DNA of 64,000 nt from Micrococcaceae bacterium Sec5.1 (GTDB taxonomy: Bacteria; Actinomycetota; Actinomycetes; Actinomycetales; Micrococcaceae). Under the pieces are notes generated by a model that saw nothing but the letters and a program-made list of their open reading frames with translations, was not told where the DNA came from and did no database searches. Where the stretch lies: contig CP143430.1 of the NCBI GenBank assembly GCA_039636795.1, forward strand, positions 5,270,001-5,334,000. The letters run 5' to 3'. Both the position numbers and the translations under genes were made by a program. Numbering within the stretch: the stretch's first letter is position 1; each line of letters opens with the position of its first letter. Below, in pieces: positions 56,151-64,000 of the stretch.

Positions 56151-57158
56151 ATGCTTTCAGCTGTATGCGTTGGCGAAACAATGGCCATGCTTACCCCTGT
56201 CCAGGCCGTTCCCCTGCACCTCGCAACCGAACTCCACTGCGGAATTGGTGGCGCTGAGTCCAATGTCGCCATGGGACTCGCGGCCATGGGCCTGGAGACG
56301 CACTGGGTTAGCCGGGTGGGCCATGACGGCTTCGGCACGCGCATCCTTGACGAGCTTCAAGCGCACGGAGTGGGAGTCTCCGGCGTCGAGGTGGACGAGT
56401 CCCGGCCCACCGGCCTCTACGTGAAGGTCCCCGCCCAGGAAACAGACCCCGACGGCGGCAGCTCAGTTTTGTACTATCGGCAGGGTTCTGCGGCGTCGGC
56501 CATGGGACGCCCATTGCTTTCCAATCCCGCTGTTTCGTCACTGCTGGAAAATGCGGCCCTCATCCACCTGAGTGGCATCACCGCTGCCCTGTCCGCCGAG
56601 TGCCTGTCTCTCCTGGAGGCCATGCTGACCGAGCCGCGGAACGGGCGCATCGTCAGCTTCGACGTCAATTGGCGCGAAGCCCTCTGGGCGGGCCAGGATC
56701 GTTCGGTCCTGCAGCGCCTGGCGAACCTGGCCGACGTCGTGCTGGTTGGAAAAGACGAAGCCGAGCACGCCTTTGGCACCACCGACGAAGCCGAACTCCG
56801 TCGTCTAATGCCGGACCCTCAGGTGCTGGTCATCAAGAACGAGGCGATCAGCGCCATCTCTTTGGACCGGGCCGGCACCCGGGAGGAAGTTCCCGCACTG
56901 TCCGTCGCCGTCGTCGAGCCTGTTGGCGCGGGTGACTCGTTCGCCGCCGGTTACCTCAGCGGCATGCTGTTCGGGCTGGGACAAAAGGAGAGCCTCCGGC
57001 GGGGGCACGTCGCTGCTGCCTGTACCTTGACCGTCCATGGCGACCGCGGCCCACTGCCTGACGCTGTTGAGCTCGCGGCCATCCTCGATTCTTCGGATGA
57101 GGACTGGGCTGCTATCCATGTTGAAGAGGGACGTTTCAACACCAGAACCGGAGCGTGA
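56151..57158 (+). CDS. kdgK: 2-keto-3-deoxygluconate kinase (PfkB family)
   Basis: 335 aa ribokinase-fold sugar kinase. Seen are 'CVGETMAMLTP', the sugar-binding 'CGIGGAESNVAMGLAAMG', 'FDVNWREALWAG', 'LVGKDEAEHAFG' and the anion-hole/catalytic motif 'PVGAGDSFAAGYLSGML'. This set, especially the GGAESNVA start, fits KDG kinases. It would make KDPG for the aldolase encoded across the divergent promoter. The ATG at 56151 has GGGAG upstream; codons further up are in the promoter. Confidence 0.87.
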   Translation: MLSAVCVGETMAMLTPVQAVPLHLATELHCGIGGAESNVAMGLAAMGLETHWVSRVGHDGFGTRILDELQAHGVGVSGVEVDESRPTGLYVKVPAQETDPDGGSSVLYYRQGSAASAMGRPLLSNPAVSSLLENAALIHLSGITAALSAECLSLLEAMLTEPRNGRIVSFDVNWREALWAGQDRSVLQRLANLADVVLVGKDEAEHAFGTTDEAELRRLMPDPQVLVIKNEAISAISLDRAGTREEVPALSVAVVEPVGAGDSFAAGYLSGMLFGLGQKESLRRGHVAAACTLTVHGDRGPLPDAVELAAILDSSDEDWAAIHVEEGRFNTRTGA

Positions 57159-57162
57159 CATT

Positions 57163-57924
57163 TTGAGCCAGAGCCTCATGCGGGCCATCGACCTGCTCGC
57201 CGAACTCGCTGCGAAGCCCGCCACCCTTGACGAACTCTCGTCCAAAGCATCCGTGCACAAAACCACTGTGATGCGGCTCCTGCACGCCATGGAGGAGAAG
57301 CGGTTTGTGGTGCGGGACGAAGAGCAGCGGTTCATGCTGGGTTCCAAACTGTTCGAACTGTCATCGCTGGCCCTTGAGCAGAGGGACATCCGCAAGGTAG
57401 CGCATCCGCACCTCGCCGAGCTGAATGGTCGCACTGGGCACACCGTGCACCTCGCGGCATTTGAAGGAAGCGAGGTGGTGTACATCGATAAGTTCGAGTC
57501 CCACCACCCCGTCCGCATGTACTCGCGCATCGGCCTGACTGCATCGCTGCACTCGGCCGCTGTGTCCAAAGTCCTCCTCGCCGACATGCCGCGGAGCCGG
57601 CAGGAAAAGATCGCGGCGGGGCTGGACTACATCAAAGTTACCGAGAACACCCTGACCTCGCCGGAGGCCTTACTGGCCGAACTCGAGCAGGTCAAGGAAC
57701 AGGGCTGGGCCCACGACAACGCTGAGCACGAGGCATTCGTGCACTGCATCGCGGCCCCCATCCGCGACGCCAGCGGTGCTGTTGTTGCCGCAGCCTCTTG
57801 TTCGGTACCGGTAGTGATGCTCAGCTATGAAGGCTTGCTGGAGCTGCTGCCCGACCTCAAAGCCAGCACCGAGGCCATCTCGAATGACCTCGGCTGGATC
57901 AGCCACGAAAGGAACTCAGCATGA
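57163..57924 (+). CDS. IclR-family regulator of the amino-sugar-acid cluster
   Basis: 253 aa from a TTG start with GGAG nine bases upstream; an ATG 15 codons earlier inside the kinase gene is the alternative. The winged helix is at about 1-65 ('LMRAIDLLAELAAKPATLDELSS', 'TTVMRLLHAMEEKRFVV') and the ligand domain follows ('RMYSRIGLTASLHSAAVSKVLLADMP', 'CIAAPIRDASGAVVAAASCSVP'). KdgR-type IclR proteins sense KDG, and the neighbouring genes make and use KDG, so it is a good KdgR-like candidate. Confidence 0.85.
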   Translation: MSQSLMRAIDLLAELAAKPATLDELSSKASVHKTTVMRLLHAMEEKRFVVRDEEQRFMLGSKLFELSSLALEQRDIRKVAHPHLAELNGRTGHTVHLAAFEGSEVVYIDKFESHHPVRMYSRIGLTASLHSAAVSKVLLADMPRSRQEKIAAGLDYIKVTENTLTSPEALLAELEQVKEQGWAHDNAEHEAFVHCIAAPIRDASGAVVAAASCSVPVVMLSYEGLLELLPDLKASTEAISNDLGWISHERNSA

Positions 57925-58325
57925 GTGAAAAGAACGTAGTACTGACCGAAAACGCCCCGGCCCCGGCGCACGTATTCTCCCAGGGCATCAAAAAGGGCGG
58001 GATGTTCCAGGTCTCGGGCCAGGGCCCCATGGATCCCGCCACCAACCAGTACATCGGCGAGGGCGACGTCCGCGTCCAGACACGTCGCACGCTGGAGAAC
58101 GTGAAGGCCATCCTCGAAGCTGGCGGATCCTCCGTTGAAGACGTCATCATGTTCCGCGTGTACCTCACCACCCGTGATGACTTTGCCGCGATGAACGAGG
58201 TTTACGGGGAGTTCATTCGCGAGAACGTGCCCAGCGGTTTGCTGCCGAGCCGCACCACCGTGTTTGTGGATCTCCCCCACGAGGTCATGCTGGTGGAGAT
58301 CGACGCCCTGGCTGTTACTGCGTAG
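57921..58325 (+). CDS. RidA-family enamine/imine deaminase
   Basis: 134 aa. The catalytic Arg is R111 in 'LLPSRTTVFVDLP' and the Glu E126 in 'VEIDALAV', so a true imine deaminase is likely. It overlaps the IclR stop (ATGA), placing it in the kinase operon. D-amino-acid dehydration by the DSD1-like enzyme passes through an enamine/imine, which this protein would hydrolyse to the keto acid. Confidence 0.9.
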   Translation: MSEKNVVLTENAPAPAHVFSQGIKKGGMFQVSGQGPMDPATNQYIGEGDVRVQTRRTLENVKAILEAGGSSVEDVIMFRVYLTTRDDFAAMNEVYGEFIRENVPSGLLPSRTTVFVDLPHEVMLVEIDALAVTA

Positions 58326-58359
58326 GCTCCCAGGCCGCGACACCCATTTTCTTACGCGC

Positions 58360-58413
58360 CACAGTTTCGGGCTGGCGACACCTATATCCAAGCGTCGTCA
58401 GCCCGTTTCTGTG
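58360..58413. terminator. Hairpin between convergent ridA and membrane-protein genes
   Basis: Arms at 58360-58379 and 58394-58413 pair over CACAG and CGGGCTGGCGAC with one mismatch and a 3-nt internal loop, around a 14-nt terminal loop. It lies 34 bp after the ridA stop and 38 bp from the convergent stop. The T-run is poor, so termination strength is uncertain. Confidence 0.6.
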
Positions 58414-58451
58414 ACCCCAGTGATTTTGCGCGGCGCCAGCGTTCTCCTGGG

Positions 58452-58673
58452 CTAGGGAGCCGGGGTTTCGCTCTTGTTCTTGCGGCGGTTTTGGATCCCG
58501 AGGATGAGGAAAGTGATGCCCATCCCAAGGAATGCGATCCAGGCAGGGTTGACTATGACCGCCATGGTTACCGCGACAATGAGGAAGACGATTCCAACTG
58601 GGAGCAATGCCGAACTCCTGTACTTGTCCGCTCGGGTGTTCCGGTCCAAGGTGGGCTTTGTGTCATCGCTCAT
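58452..58673 (-). CDS. Small two-helix membrane protein, 73 aa
   Basis: A charged N-terminus ('MSDDTKPTLDRNTRADKYRS') is followed by two hydrophobic helices (about 22-43 and 45-62) and a basic tail ending 'NRRKNKSETPAP'. I recognise no family. The ribosome site is weak. It ends convergent to ridA and follows the LssY_C gene by 141 bp on the same strand; no clear element was seen in that gap. Confidence 0.65.
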   Translation of the reverse strand: MSDDTKPTLDRNTRADKYRSSALLPVGIVFLIVAVTMAVIVNPAWIAFLGMGITFLILGIQNRRKNKSETPAP

Positions 58674-58814
58674 CTACGCGAGGCTACGTGGGCTGCTGGA
58701 CGAGGCGCAAGCGTTGCTGCGACGCGCGTTGCTTCCTCACCCACTTTGACTCTCACAGCGCGCCGACACGCCGCATTCCCCGGCGCGTCGCGGGACCCTC
58801 GGCGCCAAAGAAGG

Positions 58815-60116
58815 TCAGGAAGCCACCCGGCGAACCACCGACGGCGGGACGGCTGGAACGCGCTGGCGCTTGGCATAGATCCTGGCCCGTTGGCTGGACA
58901 AAGCAAGGAGCACCAGGATGTCCGTGGCCAAGCCGGACAGGCCTGCCTCAAGTGTGAGGTTGGTGGTCCCCGTGGAGGCATCGATGGCTTGGACCACGAT
59001 CGAGATGGAGCTGAGTCCCATCGCAATGACTCGGGCGCCGTTGCTGCCGAGGAATATCCGCCAGGCAAGGAATACCTCGCCGAGTCCGAAGACCAGGACG
59101 ATCGCAGCTATGGTGACGATTGCCGCCGTCGTGGTTTGCGGGTCAAGGTTGGCGTCCTCGATGGTGATGTCGCCGCCCGAGGTGAGCAACGTGATGGCCA
59201 AAGCCAGCGCCGCCAAGGCCCGGATGACCACGAGGAATGCGCCCGTCATGGTGGGTGCGGGACGGCGGTCGCGGCTGTCCGTCTGGCTGGCTGGTTGGTC
59301 GGCGGGGACGGGCACACGGCGGGCGTCGATGATGGGCAGATCGCCGTCTGTAGAGATGGAGTCGCCGCCGCCGTTGCGCGAGTGATATCCGGTGGAAAAG
59401 TCCTTGATGACGCGGACGGTCACCGCAGGCGCAGCCTCAGACACCGTCCGCACGATGTGGTCCCGCTCCACATCCGTATTCTGCTCGATCTTGTGCGTGA
59501 TCTGCAGGGTGAACAGTGAGAAGCCAACGCTGCGATCGTAGGTGCCGGCGGCGAGCCAGTCCACCTTGTGCCCGCCGGGCAGCATCCAACCCTCGGGGCA
59601 GCGCCAAAAGCGGACGTGGTGGCGTTTGCCGGGGTTGCTGTCCACTTCCTGCTGGTAGGCGAAGTCCTGCTGACGGTCAAAGAGGTACAAGGGGCTGACG
59701 GGCGCCTGGGTGTAGCTCTGCCTCAAAAGTGTCGAGCTCACGATGCGACGGCTGCTGGCGAAGGTCACGTCGTCGGCAATGGTCCACCCGGCGGCCCGCA
59801 TGATCGCATGGATCTGCGGCTCCGTGCCCATAAGGGCCACGTTCACAGGGTCACCGAGCAGTCCGTCACTGGTTCGGGCCCGGCCGATGAAGTAGCCGGG
59901 AACGTAAATGGTGGTCAGTATTCGGTGGAGGCGGGGCAGCAGCAGGTAGGCAAGGAAGGCCCAGAACACAAAGGAGAACCACACCTGGCCCCACCCGAGG
60001 TGAAAGCTCTCCCCCACCAACAGGAATGCCAGCCACGCAGCTGCGGCTCCACCAAGAACGAAGAATGCGTGGTCGAGCCGGCTGTCCGTGACTGCCTTGT
60101 TCGGCGCTTTGTACAT
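58815..60116 (-). CDS. LssY C-terminal-domain membrane protein
   Basis: 433 aa. Two membrane helices near the N-terminus (about 17-70) are followed by a soluble LssY_C domain ('DPVNVALMGTEPQIHAIMRAAGWTIADD', 'SPLYLFDRQQDFAYQQEVD', 'RHHVRFWR', 'WLAAGTYDRSVGFSLFTLQITHKI'). The C-terminal third has about four helices. LssY-type domains accompany lipid-phosphatase and membrane-modifying proteins, but the function is unknown. The ATG at 60116 has GGGGGAG upstream. Confidence 0.8.
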   Translation of the reverse strand: MYKAPNKAVTDSRLDHAFFVLGGAAAAWLAFLLVGESFHLGWGQVWFSFVFWAFLAYLLLPRLHRILTTIYVPGYFIGRARTSDGLLGDPVNVALMGTEPQIHAIMRAAGWTIADDVTFASSRRIVSSTLLRQSYTQAPVSPLYLFDRQQDFAYQQEVDSNPGKRHHVRFWRCPEGWMLPGGHKVDWLAAGTYDRSVGFSLFTLQITHKIEQNTDVERDHIVRTVSEAAPAVTVRVIKDFSTGYHSRNGGGDSISTDGDLPIIDARRVPVPADQPASQTDSRDRRPAPTMTGAFLVVIRALAALALAITLLTSGGDITIEDANLDPQTTTAAIVTIAAIVLVFGLGEVFLAWRIFLGSNGARVIAMGLSSISIVVQAIDASTGTTNLTLEAGLSGLATDILVLLALSSQRARIYAKRQRVPAVPPSVVRRVAS

Positions 60117-60240
60117 TCGGAACTCCCCCTTGGTGCACGTGCCCCTTAAGCTTCGCCTCCCGCCCTCCTTGTGTACACAGGCTTGGGCGTTAAGGTTCGA
60201 CGCCGGAACTTGCATTGGCGCCTACGCAACCAAAAGCATT

Positions 60241-60281
60241 CCACTTGTGGCATTGACTCACCACTCCACTTGTGTCATTCT
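60241..60281 (+). promoter_or_regulatory. Promoter with direct repeats before the PadR-sulfatase operon
   Basis: CCACTTGTGKCATT is found at 60241-60254 and 60266-60279. A -35 TTGACT (60253-60258) and a -10 like CATTCT (60276-60281) lie 17 bp apart and overlap the second repeat. Repeats placed this way suggest autoregulation by the PadR protein encoded next. The region 60117-60334 holds nothing else obvious. Confidence 0.5.
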
Positions 60282-60334
60282 TTTCTTAGAAGACGTGATC
60301 CGCGTCACGCAATGACCCGCCAATGGAGAGAACA

Positions 60335-60937
60335 ATGAAGCTCGAACACATCCTTCTTGGAGTCCTGCTGGAGCACCCGAGCACGGGCTACGACATCAAG
60401 AAGTTCCTGGACACCCACGGCCGCTTCCTGCGCTCAAATACGCAGATGAGCCAGGTCTACCGCTCGCTCGGGAGCATGGAGAGCCAGGGTTGGGTGACCC
60501 ATAGCGTGGACCCCCGGCCCGGCGCCCAGGACGCAAAGACCTACCGCGTCACTGATGAAGGAGCCACGGTGTTCCTCGATTGGCTCACCGGACCGTACCA
60601 CCCGGCCAGCCGTTTCCAGGACCCCGAACTCGCCGCGCGGTTGTCCTTTGCCGGCTTCATGAGCGCCGAGCAACTCCTCCGGATTCTGGACGTCGAAATC
60701 CAGACCCGCCAGGACGAAATCGCCCGCTACCGCAACCGCGACCGCAGGGAACAATGGGCTCCCACCATCGCCTTTGACACGGAGCTGGCCGAATCCGTGG
60801 GAGAGCGCCTGCACCTCATGGGCGCGAGCGCCATCGACGCCCACGTGGCTGGACTCATCAGCCTGCGCAAGGAGCTCCTGGATGGACAGCTGTCGTCCCG
60901 CTCGCTCACCGCAGTACCGGCGGAGCTGCGACCATGA
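60335..60937 (+). CDS. PadR-family transcriptional regulator
   Basis: 200 aa. The N-terminal PadR winged helix (1 to about 80) has 'MKLEHILLGVLLEHPSTGYDIKKFLD', 'SQVYRSLGSMESQGWV' and 'KTYRVTDEGATVFLDWL'. The C-terminal helical dimerisation part resembles the Vir_act_alpha_C/PadR type. ATG at 60335 has GGAGAG upstream and is preferred over the ATG four codons earlier. Its stop overlaps the sulfatase start, so it likely controls sulfatase and permease expression. Confidence 0.87.
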   Translation: MKLEHILLGVLLEHPSTGYDIKKFLDTHGRFLRSNTQMSQVYRSLGSMESQGWVTHSVDPRPGAQDAKTYRVTDEGATVFLDWLTGPYHPASRFQDPELAARLSFAGFMSAEQLLRILDVEIQTRQDEIARYRNRDRREQWAPTIAFDTELAESVGERLHLMGASAIDAHVAGLISLRKELLDGQLSSRSLTAVPAELRP

Positions 60938-62700
60938 AGGCCATCATTCTCATGTTCGATAGCCTCAACAGGCACATGCTCTCCCCGTACGCCGCGGACA
61001 CGTTCGTAGATGCCCCCAACTTTGCCCGCCTCGCAGCAAAGACAGCCACGTTCGACAATTTTTATGCAGGTTCGATGCCCTGCATGCCAGCCCGCCGCGA
61101 GATGCACACGGGCCGCCACAATTTCCTGCACCGCAGTTGGGGGCCGCTGGAACCGTTCGACGATTCCATGCCGGAGATGCTGGGAAAGGCAGGAGTGCAC
61201 ACGCATCTCGTGTCAGACCACCCGCACTACTGGGAGGACGGAGGCGCCACCTATCACCCGCGTTACACAACCTGGGAGTTCTTCCGTGGCCAGGAAGGAG
61301 ACCCTTGGAAGGGTGTAGTAAATCCTTCCGGCGGAAGCCAGGACTGGCGTGCCGGGATGAAGCGTCAGGACCTCATCAACCGCAGTTACATGCCCACCGA
61401 GGCTGATCACTCCCAGACCAAAACTGTTGACGCCGGCCTGCACTTCATCGATACCAACCATGAAGCAGACAAGTGGATGCTCCAGATCGAGCTTTTCGAT
61501 CCGCATGAGCCCTTCTTCACGCACAGCAAATACAAGGCCTTGTACGAGCATGATTACGATGGCCCCGAATTCGATTGGCCTGGATATCAGAAGGTCACCG
61601 AGCCTCAGGATCAGGTGGAGCACGCCCGTTACGAGTATGCCGCTTTGGTCTCGATGTGCGACAAGTCGCTCGGACGCGTTCTGGATGCCATGGATCAGTA
61701 CAACCTGTGGGAAGACACCCTCCTCCTGGTGAACACGGACCACGGCTTCCTGCTGGGCGAGCACGGTTGGTGGGCCAAGTCTGTTCAGCCATGGTTCAAC
61801 GAGCTGGTTCACCTGCCCATGTTCCTGTGGGACCCGCGCACCGGCGGCAAGGACACCCGGCGTGGAGCTCTTGCCCAGACCATCGACATCGCACCCACCA
61901 TGCTGCGCTTCTTCGGCGTCGACCCTACGCAGGATATGCAGGGCCACGACCTTGCCGCCGTGCTGCAAGATGACAGCGAAGTACGCGAGGCGGCCCTGTT
62001 CGGTATTCACGGTGGCCACGTCAACGTCACTGACGGCCGCTACGTCTACATGCGTGCCGCCGTCGATCCTTCCAACGCACCGCTGGAGGATTACACGCTG
62101 ATGCCCACCCACATGCGGTCCCGGTTCTCAACGGCCGAACTCGCACAGTGGGAACCTGCGGAAGCGTTCAGCTTCACCAAGGGGCTGCGGACAATGCAAC
62201 TCCAGACCACCTCCATGATGAACTCGTGGGTCCACGGAACCCTCCTGTTCGACGTGGAAAACGACCCACACCAAACGAACCCGATCATCGATGACGAGCT
62301 GGAACTGCGCCTCCTGAAAACACTGGCCAAACTCATGCACGCCAACGATGCACCGGAAAGCCAGTTCCAGCGGCTCGGAATTCCCTTCGATTCCGAACCC
62401 ACAGCCCAGCACCTGCTCGCCGCCCAGCAAGCAGACAGGGCGCGGCTCGCCTTGGAACCCCTGCCTCCGATCGACAGCTTCGCCGACGGCGGAGCGGCCC
62501 TGACACTGCCCCTTCTGGAACTGCTCCAGGACGTCCGCGGCCGCGAAGCCGTGGAGAGGTACCTCCCCGACCTCATCAGCACTGAGTTGGTAAACATCCC
62601 CGCCCAGCTCAGCCTCTACCAGCTCGCAGCCGTCATCCCGGTTCCCTCGAGCGCCCTCGGGTCCATTGCCGAGGAACTGGCTGCCGTCCCCACGGCGTAA
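60934..62700 (+). CDS. Type I sulfatase (formylglycine-dependent arylsulfatase family)
   Basis: 588 aa. The modification motif C-x-P-x-R is CMPAR at residues 50-54, continued by 'REMHTGR', so Cys50 becomes formylglycine. Metal ligands include the Asp of 'LMFDSLNRHML' and the Asp-His of 'VNTDHGFLLGEHGWWAKS'. The C-terminal half has 'HGTLLFDVENDPHQTNPI', usual for sulfatases. There is no signal peptide, so it works inside the cell on an imported sulfate ester or a related phosphonate/phosphate diester. An anaerobic or FGE-type maturase is not in the window. Confidence 0.88.
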   Translation: MKAIILMFDSLNRHMLSPYAADTFVDAPNFARLAAKTATFDNFYAGSMPCMPARREMHTGRHNFLHRSWGPLEPFDDSMPEMLGKAGVHTHLVSDHPHYWEDGGATYHPRYTTWEFFRGQEGDPWKGVVNPSGGSQDWRAGMKRQDLINRSYMPTEADHSQTKTVDAGLHFIDTNHEADKWMLQIELFDPHEPFFTHSKYKALYEHDYDGPEFDWPGYQKVTEPQDQVEHARYEYAALVSMCDKSLGRVLDAMDQYNLWEDTLLLVNTDHGFLLGEHGWWAKSVQPWFNELVHLPMFLWDPRTGGKDTRRGALAQTIDIAPTMLRFFGVDPTQDMQGHDLAAVLQDDSEVREAALFGIHGGHVNVTDGRYVYMRAAVDPSNAPLEDYTLMPTHMRSRFSTAELAQWEPAEAFSFTKGLRTMQLQTTSMMNSWVHGTLLFDVENDPHQTNPIIDDELELRLLKTLAKLMHANDAPESQFQRLGIPFDSEPTAQHLLAAQQADRARLALEPLPPIDSFADGGAALTLPLLELLQDVRGREAVERYLPDLISTELVNIPAQLSLYQLAAVIPVPSSALGSIAEELAAVPTA

Positions 62701-62759
62701 CTCCAAGCCAGTGACACATCCCCAGCCCAGCCTGACAATGTAGACAGGACCTACAGCCC

Positions 62760-64000
62760 ATGACCACCCAACCCAGCCCCGCCCTCGCCACGGAAGCTCC
62801 AGCAGAAGGAGCAGCCCAGGCCAGCAAAGTCCCCCACCGCTGGCGAAACCTCGCTGTCCTCACCGGCGTTACCGTCGTGGACAATACGGAAGCCGGCCTG
62901 AGTGCCACCCTCTTCCCGACCATTGCGGCGGCCCTGAAACTGCAGAGCAGCCACCTTGGCCTGCTGGCCGCACTCGGCAAAATCATTGCTGTTCCGGCTG
63001 GTCCGGCGTGGGCCTGGCTTGCCGGAAAGATCGGCCGACGGAAAGCGCTGATCGCCACTACCTTGGCAGGTGGCGTCTTCGGTATAGCAGCAGGTTTTTC
63101 CCAGGACTTCGTTCAACTGTTGATCCTCAACACGCTGATGTCGGCGTCGATCATCGGTGGAAGCCCGATCGCCAACGCCATCATCGCGGACTCCTTCGAT
63201 GACAGCCAGCGCGGCAAGGCTGCGGGCTACTTCTACGGATTCATGAGCCTTATCAGCTCCTTCATTGCCCCGCTCATCGCCTTGTTCACAGGCATTACTG
63301 ACGGCTGGCGCTTCGGCATGTGGACCATCGGTGGCATCTGCCTTCTGGCCGGCCTGCTGGTGGCACTGCTCCTGAAGGACCCCGGAGTTGGCGCTTCCGA
63401 GAAGCAGCTCGCAGACCTCAGCGGCCGCGAGCGCCTGGCCCCTAAAGTCACTGTCCGCTCCGTGGCCTCGCTGTTCCGGATTCCGAGCTTCTCCATCATG
63501 ATGCTCTCGCGGTTGCTGTCCGGGCACCTCCTCATCACGATCTTCGGTATCCAGTTCCTGGTGGTGGAACGGGGGTTCACCAACGCTGTCGCGGCCATCG
63601 TCCTGGTGCCCTTTGGACTCGGCTACTTTGCCGGAACCGCGGGTGGCGGCTGGCTCGTCGCCCTCCTGGATCGGGTCCTTCCCGATCGCGGCCGGGTTGC
63701 CTACCTGCAGGGCGCCCAGGTTCTCTTCGCCGCCGTCGCATTCTTCGCCACCCAATTCGACTACGACAACATCGGCATCTACAGCGCGTTCTGGGCCTTG
63801 ATCGGCTTCGCCCAAGGAGCCAATCCGCCCGCCAACCGTCCGATCGTCGCGGCCGTCGTCCTGCCGGAACTTCGCGGCCAGGCCTTCGCCATCTTCCTGA
63901 CCGTTTTCGAGACCATCGGGTGGGCCGTGTTCTCCCTCGGAGCGGGCGCACTGGCCTCAAGCCTCGGAATCCAGGCCGTGTTCCTCTGGACCCTGGTGAT
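62760..64000 (+). CDS. MFS transporter, 3' end outside the window
   Basis: 413 codons are visible, still open at the last base. Twelve-helix MFS with loop 2-3 motif 'AWLAGKIGRRKALIA', 'IADSFDDSQRGKAAGYFYGFMSLIS' and a 'NPPANRPIVAAVVLPELRGQAFAIF' stretch late in the chain. The ATG follows AGGAC. Placed 59 bp after the sulfatase gene it most likely imports the sulfatase substrate or exports a product. No family-level substrate can be given. Confidence 0.85.
   Translation, partial: MTTQPSPALATEAPAEGAAQASKVPHRWRNLAVLTGVTVVDNTEAGLSATLFPTIAAALKLQSSHLGLLAALGKIIAVPAGPAWAWLAGKIGRRKALIATTLAGGVFGIAAGFSQDFVQLLILNTLMSASIIGGSPIANAIIADSFDDSQRGKAAGYFYGFMSLISSFIAPLIALFTGITDGWRFGMWTIGGICLLAGLLVALLLKDPGVGASEKQLADLSGRERLAPKVTVRSVASLFRIPSFSIMMLSRLLSGHLLITIFGIQFLVVERGFTNAVAAIVLVPFGLGYFAGTAGGGWLVALLDRVLPDRGRVAYLQGAQVLFAAVAFFATQFDYDNIGIYSAFWALIGFAQGANPPANRPIVAAVVLPELRGQAFAIFLTVFETIGWAVFSLGAGALASSLGIQAVFLWTLV

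Noticed and set aside
1..64000. tRNA, rRNA or origin sequences
   Set aside because: No cloverleaf-like, ribosomal or DnaA-box-cluster sequence was noticed. A tRNAscan or Rfam run would settle small RNAs, which cannot be excluded by eye.

Overview
The window is high-G+C bacterial chromosome with tightly packed, often ATGA-overlapping operons, frequent GTG/TTG starts and GGAG-type ribosome binding sites. The gene content (protocatechuate branch with a PcaR-type IclR regulator, QuiC1-type dehydroshikimate dehydratase, fused ECF transporter, MHS and AAHS permeases) suggests a soil actinobacterium of the Micrococcaceae, most likely Arthrobacter/Paenarthrobacter. This is inference from content; no database was searched. 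No rRNA, tRNA, CRISPR array, transposase or phage gene was seen.

Layout. 1-201: tail of a VOC protein. 252-10107: an aryl-CoA catabolic operon (FAH-family hydrolase, cupin, TesB thioesterase, benzoate/anthranilate-CoA ligase, monooxygenase/old-yellow-enzyme fusion, AAHS permease, hotdog thioesterase, PaaX regulator) with a divergent RidA-family gene. 10498-23538: a quinate/shikimate-to-beta-ketoadipate cluster running aroE-quiC1-pcaHGBDC-pcaF-pcaIJ-pcaR on the minus strand, then a second IclR gene and a divergent shikimate-type permease with a clear operator. 23637-28355: a secreted metzincin-like protease with about ten VCBS repeats, a small protein, and a sialidase-like/MoaD-like pair. 28467-29582: a PIN toxin with an excisionase-type antitoxin. 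29762-36972: B12-dependent methionine synthase metH, convergent with a four-in-one ECF transporter (T-A-A-S in one polypeptide) and a DUF4430-like lipoprotein, together a probable cobalamin import-and-use locus. 37109-39042: a PEP-mutase-family lyase and a luciferase-like flavoenzyme.

39051-46980: an operon of HAD hydrolase, Rid protein, D-threonine-aldolase-like PLP enzyme, SDR, two DAO-type flavoproteins, an orphan substrate-binding lipoprotein and a GntR regulator. It shares a GTCGA-CAA-TCGAC operator at both ends and lies between two copies of an 87-bp sequence, one being the 3' end of an intact 66-aa gene and the other a remnant, so it looks like an inserted catabolic island. 47292-50158: a CHAT protease-like membrane protein overlapping a trypsin-co-occurring-domain-like protein, a candidate conflict or defence pair.

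50968-58325: GntP permease, KDPG aldolase, N-acyl-D-amino-acid deacylase, D-amino-acid deaminase, KDG kinase, IclR and RidA. These enzymes would form a route from N-acetyl-D-glucosaminate (oxidised chitin end) through KDG and KDPG to pyruvate and glyceraldehyde-3-phosphate. 58452-60116: a small membrane protein and an LssY_C protein. 60335-64000: PadR, a formylglycine-type sulfatase and an MFS permease that runs off the end.

Three palindromes at or beside gene 3' ends share CCCAASTAG-type termini, and two of them supply the stop codon. They look like members of a dispersed repeat family.
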